The notes beneath the pieces are model-generated. The model was not told the origin of the DNA and ran no database searches. It worked only from the letters and a program-made list of their open reading frames with translations. Source: Tetracladium setigerum (Eukaryota; Ascomycota; Leotiomycetes; Helotiales). Taken from it: a stretch of 64,000 nucleotides of DNA. Shown here in pieces: positions 45,415 through 57,553 of this stretch; positions within the stretch are counted from its first letter, which is position 1, and every line of letters begins with the position of its first letter. The stretch lies in NCBI GenBank assembly GCA_031472005.1, contig PZJY01000001.1, positions 1,178,001 through 1,242,000 on the forward strand, written 5' to 3'. A program made the position numbers and the translations under genes.

Positions 45415-48394
45415 ATGCGTCTTCCCATCAACCTCCTCTATCTGACTCTGTCAATTCTGCCCAGCACCATAGCCGTGTTCGCCGATGATGCCTACACCAC
45501 AGATTACCATCACGAACTAGTCGGCATCCCCCAATCACAAACTTCATTCTTCCACCGTCCGAGGAACGATGAAAAGACAACACTTCTGTATACATTGAGC
45601 GACTTGGGCGTACTCGGAGCTGTTCGTCCAGCGAACGGAAAGGTCGTTTGGCGACAATTCCTCGCGGCGCAGAATGGAACAAGTGAAGGTGGGTTCTTGA
45701 GACCCGTGGAAGGTGAGGACACTGTAGTTTCTGCTGTTGGCCAACGACTGGATGCTTGGGATGCTGCGAGTGGAAGGCAGAGATGGGGGAGCTCCTTTGA
45801 GGGAAGCATCAAAGATTTAGAGATCGTGGAAACTGTACCAGGAGGAACAGAAATTAGAGATGTTCTACTTCTCTCAGAGGTTGGAGGAAAGGGTATCTTA
45901 AGGAGGATCAACGGCGAAACGGGTGCTGTGACATGGGAGTATAAGGATACGAGCGACGATGTCCCACTTCAGGCGAGCACAAACATCAAGGATATCTTCG
46001 TCGTTTCTCTCCACGGCGCTTGGGGAGGGTACAATGTGAAGGTCACCATCCTGGATTCTGTCACGGGAAAGAAGACAAGCGAATATACCCTCTCTTCAAA
46101 AGCGGATGTGCACGCACCCGAGGACGTTCTACTAGTTGGCGCCAACTCCGCCTCTCCCATCATCGCCTGGACAGATAAGACAGTGAAGAATCTGAAGGTC
46201 AACATCTTGGGGAAATCTGGAAATTTGCAAACTCTACCTCTGAAAGAGTCCGATGGAGATATCACTCGAGTTGTGCTCCATGCACCACACTTAATTCAAT
46301 CTCTTCCACATTTCTTGGTTCATAGCTTCTCTGCCACCTCGAATCGAGCAGATGTTTACCACATTGATCTTGCCAGCGGAGGGATCAGCAAAGCATATGA
46401 ATTGCCTAAACTGCCTGGATCGGGAACAGTCTCAACAAGTTCGCTGGAGGCCAATGTATATTTCACTCGAGTTACCGAGAAGGACGTAAGCATCGTCTCC
46501 TCGGCTGCAGATAAAGTCCTTGGGAGCTGGCCTATTACTCTGGAGAAAGATCATGGCGATTTTGTGCACGGAGTTTCTGAGGTTGTCCAAAGGGGTGACT
46601 TGTACGCTGTTCGATCAGCAGTTTTGACCACAGCTGAGGATTGGATTCTTATCCGCAATGGAGCTGAAGCATGGACCCGTGTTGAAGGTCTTTCTGGCGC
46701 TGTTGCCGCTGCGTGGGCAGAGATTCCAGAAACGGAAACTTTGGCCAAAACGCTGGAGGCCGAAGCTCATCAAAACCCCGTCTCCGCTTATATTCACCGC
46801 GTGCAGCGCCATGTTAGCGACTTACAGTATTTGCCAGCTTATTTGCAAGCACTTCCAGCTCGCTTTATAGCATCTATCCTTCCTATTGATGTTAAGTCTG
46901 AGGGAACAGGCCTTGAACGAGACAGCTTTGGTTTCAACAAAATTGTTGTTGTGGCTACTCAGCGTGGCCGTGTATATGGCATTGACACGGGGAACCAAGG
47001 TGCCGTTTTATGGTCAACGAAGGCTTATAGTTTCTCTGCTGGCAAGAAATGGGATGTTAAGGGAATCTGGGTGGAAAATACCAGGAGTTTGGTCACAATC
47101 AGAGGCCAAGATGGTGGATATGTCGTCATCCAAACCAATACAGGTGTCAGCGTCGAGAAAACACCTGCTGGAAGCTGGCCAACTGTTGAGAGCACCGCAG
47201 TTGTAGACAGCTCTAAAGGTAAATGGCTCCTGACCATTGGTATTGACGGAAACCCTGGAGACGTTCCAAAGGAATGGGCGCCGACTGGCACTCTGGTTGT
47301 CAAAGGATCCAATGGCGAAGTACGAGGACTCAAATTCGAAGAAAATGGACTGCAATCAACTCCCGTTGTTGCCTGGACTTTCCATGCTGGACTTGGCCAA
47401 AAGATCATTAACATTGTTGCCAAGCCTGCTCATGATCCTGTTGCATCAATTGGCAGAGTGCTTGGTGACCGTAACGTTTTGTACAAGTACCTCAACCCAA
47501 ATGTGGTTCTCGTTACAGCTGTTTCGGATGAATCATCGACTGCCTCCTTCTATCTCCTTGATTCTGTGTCTGGAGAGATCTTGCACTCCGAAAGCTACGA
47601 AGGTGTAGATACCAAGCAACCTATCACATCAATCATCTCCGAGAACTGGTTCGCGGCCTCCCTCTGGGCCGATGTCCAAGCTGCCACCGTCTCGCCATCA
47701 GTCTCTAAAGGTTATCAGATCATTGTTTCGGATCTGTATGAATCCGATGTTCCCAACTACCGCGGCCCTCTCGGTACCGCTGATAACTCTTCGAGTATTG
47801 AACCATCCGATATTCCAAACGCTCAGTCCGCGCTACCTTATGCTGTTTCCCAATCTTTCGTCATATCCCAACCTATCAGTCACATGGCCGTCACACAAAC
47901 ACGCCAAGGTATCACGACTCGCCAACTTCTCTGCACCATCGCCGAACAAAACTCAATCGTCGGTATCCCCCGTGCGGTCCTTGACCCACGTAGACCATTT
48001 GGACGTGATCCTACCCCAGCAGAAGTTGAAGAGGGCCTTTTCCGATACACACCCGTTGCAGATTTTGACCCAAAATTGGTCCTTACACACAAGCGTGAAG
48101 TTGCTGGTGTAAAGGATGTCATCACAACTCCAGCGCTTCTTGAAAGTACCAGTTTAGTGTTTGCGTACGGCATAGATATTTTTGGAACCATGGTGGCTCC
48201 GAGTTCAGCGTTTGATATCCTAGGAAAGGGATTCAACAGATTGAGTCTCGTCTCAACTGTTCTTGCTTTGGCATTGGGAGTTGGGGTGCTGGCACCTTTG
48301 GTAAGAGATTATTTCACTTCTTGACTCATGATCGCAGCTAACATTTCTTTAGGTGAGAAGGAAACAGATAAACAACAGATGGTTGAGTGGTTAG
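45415..48394 (+). CDS. emc1: ER membrane protein complex subunit 1 (EMC1)
   Basis: The largest subunit of the ER insertase for tail-anchored and multi-pass proteins. Exons are 45415-48300 and 48353-48394 (975 residues). It has a signal peptide (MRLPINLLYLTLSILPSTIA), then a PQQ-like beta-propeller (LGVLGAVRPANGKVVWRQFL and similar repeats). The C-terminal EMC1 domain shows SQSFVISQPISHMAVTQTRQ, GIPRAVLDPRRPFGRDPTPA and SLVFAYGIDIFGTMVAPSSA. A final membrane helix (LVSTVLALALGVGVLAPL) is completed by the short last exon VRRKQINNRW, the basic cytosolic tail. A tiny last exon is easily missed by gene finders. The frame is intact. Confidence 0.95.
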
Positions 48395-48506
48395 ATTATA
48401 TGGTGATAAGATTACGAAGTAGACATAATGATTCCGTTTTTGAAATACTGTATCTCTTCGCTGACCTTCCTTCATCTGTTATGTTTCTCTCAAAATTCTC
48501 TCCTAT

Positions 48507-49443
48507 TCACAAAATTTGGTAATGAGCATCCGTCGTAACTCCACCATTCGTCATCAAGATGTCCTAGAAACAAATAACATCAGCATAGTCCAGTCTTCCA
48601 TTATTAGCTGATGCCAAAAACCAATCTCACCTGAGGACAAGCACTAAACGCAATAACAAGACCCCTCATCGCCTGAAGACAAATAAAATCTCCTTTCTTG
48701 CTAATGGGCGGGTCGTATGATATACTTGTACGATCTTCCAGCACGGGGATATTCATCCAGAGGTTCAAGGGTGACGGAGCAAACTGCGGTGGTTCGATTC
48801 CTATGTCCAAGTCAGACTCATTAATCTCAACATTCACGACCCTACTTCCCATTACCATCCCCATCTTCATCCCTTCCTCCCTCCAACCTCCAAGCTCAAA
48901 AAATCGAAAAGCGAACAAAAAAAACGCAAACGTACCAATATCTCTCAAACCCTCTCTCAAATTATCAGCACAATTCCTATGAACACCATCCTTGACGCCC
49001 AATTCCCTATATCTCCCGCGGTCACAGGCCGAAACGAGCGTATCGTGGTGACCGAGGAATGTATCCTCGACGACGAGAAAGAGGGTTTGCTTTTCGTTGT
49101 CGTAGAGATGGTCGCCTACTTTGGGGTGGAGCTTGTTGAGGGAGGCGTGTGTGTGAGGCATGCTCATTTGGGTGAGGATTGTGGTGTTGATAGAGGGGTA
49201 ATTGGGAGGGGAGGACGAAGGGTCGAGTGTGAATGCCCATGTGTCCTAGGGAGGGAGCGGAGTTTAGTTTGGGTGAGTATTGGGGAGATGATGTGTTGTT
49301 GGGAGGGAGGATGGATGGATAGGTAGAAGAGAACGTACAACTACTTGTGTGCCATGAGTATTGATTACTTTGATCGTTTGCCCTGAGGTGAGCTTGACGG
49401 CCAGGCCGTGGCGAGCGGGGATGGTGATGAGGGGAGATGACAT
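48507..49443 (-). CDS. DUF1989 (urea carboxylase-associated) family protein
   Basis: Exons are 49443-49339, 49245-48936, 48800-48631 and 48563-48507 (213 residues). Typical DUF1989 blocks are present: IPARHGLAVKLTSGQTIKVI, VDTWAFTLDP, the Cys/His-rich CDRGRYRELGVKDGVHRNC with ADNLREGL, PSPLNLWMNIPV, GDFICLQAMRG and AFSACPQ|DILMTNGG. The conserved Cys and His residues probably bind a metal. Bacterial relatives accompany urea carboxylase or amidolyase genes; the fungal role is unknown. The second intron (48935-48801) is 135 nt, a multiple of three, and contains no stop, so retention would add 45 residues. A TATA box is at 49580-49587. Confidence 0.85.
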
Positions 49444-49579
49444 GTTATACAGCGATATCAGAGTGAGTTGTTGTTGTTGAGATATTGTGTTTAGAGATGA
49501 TAAATTAGATATCTTAAGATTTCCTGACACTTTTGAACATGGGATGTTTTTGTCTTTCACACGCTTCTTCGAGATCTTC

Positions 49580-49587
49580 TTTATATA
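49580..49587 (-). promoter_or_regulatory. TATA box, DUF1989 gene promoter
   Basis: TATATAAA on the minus strand, 137 bases upstream of the ATG at 49443. Confidence 0.5.
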
Positions 49588-50788
49588 CAAAGTTAAGCAA
49601 GAACCTTGCCCGGTTGACTGTGCCGTGATTAGGAAGAAACTTTTGACAACGACGTAGATATCTAGCCTCTGGAGGTTAGATATCGCGAAAAACCTGAATT
49701 CAACAAAATGGTGCTCTTGGAAAAAAAAACTGTTTATTGGTTTGTAGATCTGAGGATTATTGCCTGCAGAGGAAGGTAGCTACGAAGGGGTTCATGCAAA
49801 TGCCAAGGATTACCCTCAAATCTTGGCTTTTTCACGCTTCAATCTCCATTCTCCAAACAACACAAATAATTGTTGTGTCTACAGAAATGCAACATGTTTA
49901 CTATTTATCCGTCCAAAACAAGTCCATCTGTATCTCTCTCTGCCTAACTGTCTTCCTTCATCTGGTGCCTGGAAGTCTGGAAGTCGCAAACTGTTTCGAG
50001 CTTGTCTTCTTCGGGAAGGCGTGTGACTTGTTTGCCCTCAAAAGTGGGCATCCAGCACTGTCTGGGGGCTATAATGGCTATTGGGGTCTAGATTTACGGC
50101 TAAGGGTCCAGATTCCTCTCGCCTTAACCACCAACCTCTTATATACTTCGAGTCCTTTCGTTATACCCACGACTTCTCTCCTCTCTTTTGCTTGATCTTC
50201 ACCAAGATTTCAGGCTCACGCCAATTGACGACTTCACGACCTCACGACCTCACGCCTGATTCGATTACGAAGATTCGGGTGCAATTTGCCGGTATTCGTC
50301 TCTGATTCATAATCTTCCCCACCTCCAGTTCCCTTTTCCGGACCTCACCGCGGCACTCTCGTGTTCAGATCTCCATAGCAAACGTACGCGCCAATCTAGG
50401 TAACAACTTCAACCTCAACTCGTGTGTTTTTTCAATCCTGCGCCTTTCCAACAAAGTGCTTCCCAACCACAAAGTACATTTATCTTCTCTAAAAACGCGT
50501 CATGCACTTGCTAATATTATCTTAGAAACGGGGCCTCGCAAATTGAATCTGATTCTCCGGTGTGCCTGAAGTCAAATCCAAGTCTCTGTGTCTATCGGTG
50601 ATTCAATATGTCAGCCAAGAGGTGACAATCGCTCTTCCTGAGCTCAACCTTTATCTTGCGGCTGTTCCAGAAGGAAGGGAACAGTACATAGGAACTTTGG
50701 CTTGCTTTGCGAGTCACTGAATTATGCAAGATACCCTCCTAAGTTTCTCTACATAGAAATTGTCCAAAAGATCCATCATTCTACCAAC
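49588..50788. other. gene-free stretch between the DUF1989 gene and AIM6
   Basis: About 1.2 kb separating divergent genes. An open frame at 49737-50195 has no known motif and overlaps pyrimidine-rich promoter-like DNA. An imperfect CTCACGAC tandem lies at 50233-50254. I see nothing else. Confidence 0.5.
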
Positions 50789-52071
50789 ATGTCTTCGGCG
50801 AAAAGACCACCAATCTCAACCGAGAGTAGCTTGTTCTCGGAGGCTGATACTCTGTCCCCTCTCCAAAAGAAGAACGAACGGGTTTTCCCAGGGTGGTGGA
50901 AGCAGACCAGCAAAGCACCGACCGAGGCTATTCGGAAGAGGGTGATTACCCGAAGATTATTATGGTCTGGCCTGGCAATAATCGTTACTGCCATTCTTGC
51001 TGTTTTGTAAGTCAATACCAACTCTTCTTAGTACTTTCCTAGATCTAACAAATCACTTTCAGAATATGGGTCGCCATAATTTTCACCGCCTCATCAGGCC
51101 ATGAAAAGTCATATACCCAACTCAACAATGGTCTCACAGAGATTCTCCGGACCTACCAACCCCCCAACTCAACACACCCCGCAAATCCAACTTGGATAAA
51201 AGATTTCAGCGCCGGCTTGGTCCCAATCCAATGCCACTCCCACAACGATTACTGGCATCGCATTCCACTATATGAAGGACTGGCCGCCGGCTGCGTAAGC
51301 ACAGAGGCAGATATCTGGGTTGGCGACACCACTTCCGGCCAAAAAGATCTGTTCATCGGCCATTTCCCCAAAGTTCTAACACAATCTCGAACCCTGCGCA
51401 GTTTATACCTCGATCCTCTCTCCAGCATTCTCGAAAACCAAGCCTTGGCAAATAATCTCACAATTTCCAAACGGAACCAGACTTCCAATTCCACAACAGA
51501 AACTTATACAGGAGTGTTTTCAATGCAACCGAAAACATCACTCATCCTCCTCCTCGATTTCAAAACACCCAACGACGAAACCTGGGCAGTAGTAAACTCC
51601 CAACTTGAGGATTTCCGATCCAAAGGATGGCTCACACACTGGACCACTTCGACGGGCCTTGTCATGCGCCCACTCACCATTGTCGCCAGCGGCAAAGCCT
51701 CATTCACCTCTATCATCGCAAATACCACTTACCGCGACATTTTCTTCGATGCGCCCATCACCGAGCTCGTCAACCTAGAAACACCATATAACAGCAATAA
51801 CACCTACTACGCCAGTTCGTCTCTCCGCCATGCGATAGGAAAAGTACACATCGGGAGAGTGAGCAGAAGACAGCGTTTTCATCTCACGTATCAGATAGAG
51901 AGGGCAAGGGAGTTGGGGCTCAAGAGTAGGTACTGGGATATCCCGGGTTGGCCTGTGATATGGAGGAATCGGATATGGAGGGTCTTGGTTGACCTGGGGG
52001 TGGGGAGTTTGAATGTGGATGACTTGAAAGCGGTTGTGAGGTTAGATTGGGGAGATAAATATCAGGGATGA
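50789..52071 (+). CDS. AIM6-like PLC/GDPD-fold membrane protein
   Basis: Exons are 50789-51006 and 51063-52071 (408 residues). A basic N-terminus is followed by a membrane segment near residues 55-80 (LLWSGLAIIVTAILAVLIWV), then a lumenal domain with many N-glycosylation sequons (NLT, NQT, NST, NTT). The catalytic-like block is CHSHNDYWHRIPLYEGLAAG with VSTEADIWVG: His, Asn-Asp, Glu and Asp in the arrangement of phosphodiesterases with a TIM-barrel fold. Relatives include yeast Aim6, named for altered mitochondrial inheritance, whose reaction is not established. The intron removes 51007-51062 and rebuilds the membrane helix in frame. Confidence 0.85.
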
Positions 52072-52859
52072 TTTGATACACCACAGTACACCACAGTACA
52101 CTACAGTACCCGTTAAAGAAAAGATAAAAAAAAGTTCAAAAACTATTCAATCTGCAATATGTTTTGCCTGAAAGAAAAACTCAACTAGTCGAGTTTTGGC
52201 GTCGTTATTATTATAATAATGTCCTCTAACCTGAGAGGCTCGGCCGATAATAATACAGATGTGAGGACGGCTGGTGAATGATGATGTTCCGTAGAACATC
52301 GACAAAGGCAACGCTAAGGACAACGCAAAAAATCGTGCAGCGCATAAAGGCAGCGCTTTCTCCCTCTCCAATAGGTAATTTACAATTCGCTTCTCTCTGG
52401 TATAGGCCATGAATGCACCAGATTCCCTCCCCCATTACGCCGTGAAGGTCTCGAAAGAAAATGTTGAGAAACTAAGAACAACTGTTTACACGAACGTTAT
52501 TTGTTGTTCTTTCTCTGAAGATGGGAGGTAGAAGGGGGTTTTCAGGCAAGAAAGATGCTTGCTTACCATGAATAAAGAAAGCAGATTTTAGTCCAAGGGA
52601 AACGCGGCTGACCAACTAAGTGGGGTAGGCCGTTCGAGATGGAGTTTCGCGTAAGCGTGGGAAGAATGAAGATCAAATCACCCTCCATTGATATAATTCG
52701 TCGCCCTAAATCAATTGATCGGAAGTGGTGTTTTCGAATATCTCCCCGTCCTTCAGAAAAGAACTCAGCAAATGGCTAACACACTCTTTGTCGCAAAAAA
52801 AAAGTAAACAATGGAAAGGAAAGAAAAATCAAGCAAGAACTGGGCCAGAGTAGAACCGC
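52072..52859. other. convergent 3' region with a tandem decamer
   Basis: About 790 bases between converging genes. It begins with three copies of a CCACAGTACA-like decamer (52081-52110). The rest is AT-rich without coding signal. Confidence 0.55.
52081..52110. repeat. tandem decamer, 3 copies
   Basis: CCACAGTACA, CCACAGTACA and CTACAGTACC, starting ten bases after the AIM6 stop codon. Confidence 0.9.
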
Positions 52860-54094
52860 TCACAGGTAATCTCTCTCAAACTCTGCATCGAGATGAACCG
52901 GAACTCTATCCTCCTCATTGCTCTGCGCGCGATCTCGATCCTTGATCTGGTTTTGGTTTTGTAGGAGTTGTAGGAGGAGTTTGTTATTTTGAGTGACGAG
53001 GAGTTCGATTTTGTCGACTTTGGTCTCGACTGCTCGGAGGCGTGCATCATTGCCCATGATATCGCGCCAGTCTTCTTTGCTTAGGGCTCCTTCAACTATG
53101 ACTCGCTTTGGGGGTGGTTCGGGTAGGTGTTGCATGGGATAATGAGGAGGAGGGGAGGAGGAGGAGGAGGAGGGAGATGGTGTTGGGGTGGAGGGTGTTG
53201 GGGTAGATGTTGTGGCGGTGGATGTTGCTGTTGTTGCAGCTGCTGGTGTTGTTGTTCCTGCTGCTGAACGTGCCAGTTTTGTTGCTGTGCTTGCAATTCC
53301 CTCGCCAGTGATCGCTCGTCCTTGCGCTTCCGCTTATGTGGACGGTAGCCATTCAAATCCGACTGCTCCCCATTCGCGTGTGATGGCTGATCCTGAGCAG
53401 AAGCCACAACAACCTCCTGTCCTTGTCCTGGAGCTGGAACCACCCTGACGCCTGGATCATGCGTAACAGACAGCTGTTCGGCAGCGATTGCTTGTCTCCT
53501 GGCTTCCCTACGAGCTTCCTCAACTTTGCGCTTGACGTCCACCTGCCTCATTCTCTCTGCCTCTCCCTCTCCATCCTCTGTTTTCAAAAATTCAATCCAC
53601 GCGTCCAGGGCGTCATTGAGCTCGCCCGCAGGTTTCTGAGGAATTACTCCATTCTCCCAATCCGCAACCTGTCGCCTCCTACTTTCAACCAATCTGCCCA
53701 CTGTCGCGCTCATCTGCGCAAGCACCTTGCCCGTATCCTGCTGAAAAGCGGCATTGACCGAGTTCCAGAATTGCGCTTTTGTGCCCTCCTTGAAGTTGTG
53801 TTTGTGCTCGTAACAGTGCTTCAGCATTAGAAGGTGATCGCGCTCATCTAGATTTTGTCGCGGTTTGCGCGCACTGCCCGCAGAGGAGTGTACCGAACCT
53901 TCGCGCATTTCGCGGACGGGTGTCATAAGAGACCGGGGAACAGGAGGAGGATTCATGCGTGGATCCGAGGAGGGCGTGATGTTTCCATCGCGCTGTGTCT
54001 GAGAACTCATTTGAGGTTGTTGATGGTTGTTCACTGGTGTGGAGGGGGGAACAATAGGAGGAGGTGCGGTTCGATTATTACCATTAGACGCCAT
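52860..54094 (-). CDS. uncharacterised Gln/Pro-rich protein (one apparent frameshift)
   Basis: No intron is seen. A central helical block near residues 55-130 (ERDHLLMLKHCYEHKHNFKE, FWNSVNAAFQQDTG, ATVGRLVESRRRQVADWENG) resembles a single trihelix/Myb-like DNA-binding module, a loose similarity. A nuclear-localisation-like PHKRKRKDE follows, then a Gln-rich run (QQEQQHQQLQQQQ) and Pro/His-rich repeats. The raw frame ends at 53096. The C-terminal frame (PEPPPKRVIVEGALSKEDW, then a coiled coil VETKVDKIELLVTQNNKLLL) ends at 52860. One extra base in the G4 run at 53152-53155 joins them into 411 residues. An in-frame ATG at 54163 would add 23 residues. A transcription-related role is only a guess. 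Confidence 0.7.
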
Positions 54095-55014
54095 TGGCAC
54101 AAGTTTGAAGGTGTGAAATGCGGATGGCATATGGATGAGTGCAGTACGCAAGATCCCCGCCAAATTTCACTGGCGTAGTGAAATTGCCAAATACGAAAGC
54201 CCAACGAGCGCGTTCGTGATATCGAGTGGTTTGATAGTTGTTTGATGTCGTCGTCGAGGAGGGTTTTTTGGCACTTTTGGTCGTTTACTGTAACTGGCTG
54301 AAAGGCTAAACTCAATTGGGCCATGTTTCGGAAAGAGTGGAGCATGTTATAGCGCATTACGAGTTAGACCGGGACCCCTACCTGACTTATTATGTAATAT
54401 CGCCAGAGCTCCAGTTCACTTTCACAACTTCGACTTCCTCATTTTGGCACTCACCTTTCCTTCTTCAAAGAACAAAGTTACAGGATGTTCCTGTTATTCT
54501 CAGGTTTGATGGTGCATTTATCCAACTCACCATTCAGAATTCATTTCACCAATTCGCGTTGCCTCTCTCTTGGCAAGGCTCCCTTCGAGGAGCCTTCAGT
54601 GACAATAGAACGGTGTCGGAAGTCCGCAACCGCAAGGCTATGATCTAATTCCTGCTTCCTTCGTTCATTTATTCTTGCTTATCTGGCTTATCATTCTCAA
54701 CAGTAACTTCTATAAGAACTCCCTCTTTCCCAATTTCCTTACTTCATTCATCCTCTTGTTTGCTTCTGGTTTCTAGCCCCATTACCCGTAATTATCTCTT
54801 CAAAGCTTGCAGAGTGCAGCTCCCCATTTTCGTCATTTTCATGAGATTCAAGCAAAGACTTGTTGCAAACCTCGTTCAGTATGTCTCTTTCGATTCATGC
54901 CGAATCATGTTGGTGTACTTACCAGGCAGATAGAAAAGCACTTCAGCCATTTGTCTCCATTTCCTCAGTTCCCCAGCAAGCTCTATGGCCATCTCACAGG
55001 ATCAGCCAAGAAAA
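54095..55014. other. divergent promoter region, Gln-rich gene / D-glutamate cyclase gene
   Basis: About 920 bases, pyrimidine-rich toward the plus-strand gene. No coding or RNA feature is seen. An upstream in-frame ATG at 54985 belongs to the next gene's frame. Confidence 0.45.
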
Positions 55015-55961
55015 ATGGCCCACAATCCCATTCCTAGAATAGCCTCTCTTACAACAGGGAAAGAAGTTCGTGAAGCTTCACGTTCAGGTGCTCTAACTAC
55101 GACGACCTCTGGTCTGGCTCCATCATACATTCAAGCAAACTTGATTATTCTCCCATCTCGGTACGCTTCCGATTTCCGAACCCTCTGCGCCAGAAATCCC
55201 GTTCCTTGTCCACTTCTTGCAGAATCTTCCACAGCTGGCTGCTATGCGTCCCTAAAATCATGGGTTAGTCCTGCTTCTGGCAAGCCACTAGCGTCGAATC
55301 TCGATATTCGGCAAGATGCACCAAGATACATGGTTTATAAGGATACAATTCTCTCTCGAGACGGGTGCTCTGACATTGTGGATGAGTGGAGCGAGGACCA
55401 TGTTGCTTTTCTGATTGGATGCTCCTTCAGCTTCGAATCGGCTCTTGAAGAGGCTGGCCTTGCCCCCAGACACACTCTCCGAGGAACCACAGTACCAATG
55501 TATCGGACAAACATTCCTTTGAGCCCAGCCGGTGCATTTGATTCTGGAACTTACGTTGTGTCAATGCGGCCGTATAAAAAGAAGGAAGTTAATACTGTGC
55601 GAGATATTACAAGGCCTTTTGTCTCCACTCACGGAGAGCCGATTGCTGTGAGTTACAAGAAAACATCATCCAGAAAGAAGAAAAGAAAAATCTGACAATA
55701 CCTTAAGTGGGGATGGGATGCCGTGAAAAGACTAGGAATCCAGGATATTGATAGTCCAGAGTGGGGAGAACCACCTCTCAGTGCTTATGGTGAAAGATTT
55801 GGAGGATTTGTAGACAGTGACGACGAGGTGCCTGTCTTTTGGGATGTGGGGTTACACCTCAAGAAGCTGTGATGAGAGCGAAGTTGGAAGGCACCGTGAT
55901 GGCTCACAAGCCAGGCCATATGTTGTTACTAGATTGTCAAGGTCTTGATCAAGTGGTGTAG
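55015..55961 (+). CDS. D-glutamate cyclase family protein (DUF1445; one apparent frameshift)
   Basis: The family converts D-glutamate to 5-oxo-D-proline in animals (DGLUCY) and is often called a putative hydro-lyase. Exons are 55015-55647 and 55708-55961. Conserved blocks are QANLIILPSRYASDFRTLCA, DIRQDAPRYMVYKD, DEWSEDHVAFLIGCSFSFES, VPMYRTNIPLSPAGAF, VVSMRPYKKKEV and RDITRPFVSTHGEPIA|WGWDAV. The raw frame stops at 55871. The adjacent frame carries the family end TPQEAVMRAKLEGTVMAHKP then GHMLLLDCQG, with TAG at 55959-55961. One extra G in the run at 55841-55843 (FWGCGVTPQ) yields 295 residues. The stop lies only about 50 bases from the convergent reductase gene. Confidence 0.87.
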
Positions 55962-56010
55962 CTTGGAGGAAATTTGGAAGTAGAGTAACTCTCGCATAAT
56001 TCCAAACATT

Positions 56011-57030
56011 TTATAGCTTGCTCGTCTTTTCCGCTTCTTTGTTCTGCTGTGCCTTCTTCAACAATGCATACAAGGTCTGCATCCTAGGCATTTCTAGCCC
56101 ATGTTCCTTTGCAATCCTGATTGGGTTCCCAAGAATAACCTCCAATTCCATCTTTTTCCCTTGTTCCCAATCCAACAACATGCTCGGTTTGCTTCCACTC
56201 GTATTCCGCAGGGTACTCTTCAGGATCGCCTCGCTTGTGGCAAGATCCTTTGGCATAGATATATTCAGCACCTTTTCCGCAGTCGCGAAAACTTCGTCCA
56301 TCACACCCTTCAAATGAATATACAATTCCGGATCTGCAGCCATGGCATTATTGGTTGTTCCTCCAGACAGTACGGCGGAAGAATTCATGCTTGCGTTTAT
56401 TGCGATTTTGTGCCACCTCACGATCTGGAGTTTCGAGTGAGAGTATTGCTCTGCATCCTTGATGCCGCCCTCTTTCAAAAATTGCACGAAATTCCGATTC
56501 TGTTGCGTCGCCTTGTGGGCTTCCTCGGCGACTGCATCCCCAAGTTCCTGCAAATACGGTCCAATACTAATCCTCGTCCACCTATTGTGCTTGATTACAC
56601 CAGGCTCAGTTTGCGCAGCACTAGCAATGGTAACGGCACTCAATATCGTCGTGGAAGGAAAGCGTTTGGAATAGGGATCTTCAACTCCAAGCCCGTTTTG
56701 CACCAATACAATCGCAGTGTGATCCTCCTTCACCAATCCAGTCAAGGTTTCGGAATCATCGCTCACGTCCGGTAGTGCTTTTGTGCTCACAACGATGTAA
56801 TCCCACGCTATATTTGAGTCGATTGCCTCCTTGGGATTTGCAAAGGTTCGATGTGGTACGAATGAATAGGAGCCGTAGGTGGGGGAGGTTACAGAGAAGC
56901 CATTCTTGGCAACAGCCTTGTAGTTGGATCGACAGACAACGGAGACCTGGGTATTTGATGCTTGGGCAAGTCGAGAGCCGTAGAAGGCACCTACAGCTCC
57001 TGCTCCCAGGATGAGAATGTTGGTGGTCAT
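56011..57030 (-). CDS. 2-dehydropantoate 2-reductase-like protein (ApbA/PanE family)
   Basis: An intronless 339-residue NADPH-dependent ketopantoate reductase fold. The N-terminal Rossmann motif is NILILGAGAVGAFYGSRLAQ; then WDYIVVSTKALPD; QNGLGVEDPYSKRFP, with the Asn-Gly conserved in the family; the catalytic-lysine region RWHKIAINASMNSSAVLSGG; and E near ILGNPIRIAKEHGLEMPRMQ. Several fungal paralogues of this fold are not pantothenate enzymes, so I do not assign pantothenate synthesis. The start at 57030 places the Rossmann motif at residue 4; an in-frame ATG at 57066 would add 12 residues. Confidence 0.88.
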   Translation of the reverse strand: MTTNILILGAGAVGAFYGSRLAQASNTQVSVVCRSNYKAVAKNGFSVTSPTYGSYSFVPHRTFANPKEAIDSNIAWDYIVVSTKALPDVSDDSETLTGLVKEDHTAIVLVQNGLGVEDPYSKRFPSTTILSAVTIASAAQTEPGVIKHNRWTRISIGPYLQELGDAVAEEAHKATQQNRNFVQFLKEGGIKDAEQYSHSKLQIVRWHKIAINASMNSSAVLSGGTTNNAMAADPELYIHLKGVMDEVFATAEKVLNISMPKDLATSEAILKSTLRNTSGSKPSMLLDWEQGKKMELEVILGNPIRIAKEHGLEMPRMQTLYALLKKAQQNKEAEKTSKL

Positions 57031-57066
57031 TCTTGCAAGATTTTTGTTGTTTTGGGAAAGCTTCAA

Positions 57067-57553
57067 GCTGTGATGGAATGTCGTGCTCAGGATGGATGGA
57101 TCTCAACCTCGGCATCGTTGGCGAGGGCCTAGCATTCAATCGATTGGTGGTCTCTCTTGACACCTCCCCCCACCTTCGTACATGAGGTACAGACACCACA
57201 CCGGATTACCATGGACTTTGTATGTGGAATCACAATGTGCATATCAGATATTGAATGAATGCACGACAAGGTAGGTTCCAGTGCCCAAACTTGGTACAAA
57301 TCATCCAGATTAAAAGCACTACTCCGCCTTACTGTCTGCCTCGTTGAAGGCTCCCTCCCAAACGTCGCGGACTTCAGCTTCCGTCCCCGTTTCCAAAAGA
57401 GCCTCATTCAGCCCTATCAAGGTTTATGACGATGCTCAGTGTTATATTCATATCTGGTAACCAGCAGGACCCATTCTAGCTAGGCACGCTCATGAGGGGA
57501 GTCGTTGGTTGCACCATTGCCATCATATCACATCATCACATCAGACCACCACC
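57067..57553. other. divergent promoter region, reductase / second Zn2Cys6 gene
   Basis: About 490 bases. It contains tandem CATCA units near 57528-57543 just before the next ATG. No coding signal is seen. Confidence 0.45.

Noticed and set aside
48780..48805. GGTTCGATTCC, resembling a tRNA T-loop
   Set aside because: No acceptor stem or anticodon arm around it; it lies at an exon/intron boundary of the DUF1989 gene.
49737..50195. 152-codon plus-strand frame
   Set aside because: Hydrophobic but without family similarity that I know; it overlaps the pyrimidine-rich region upstream of AIM6.
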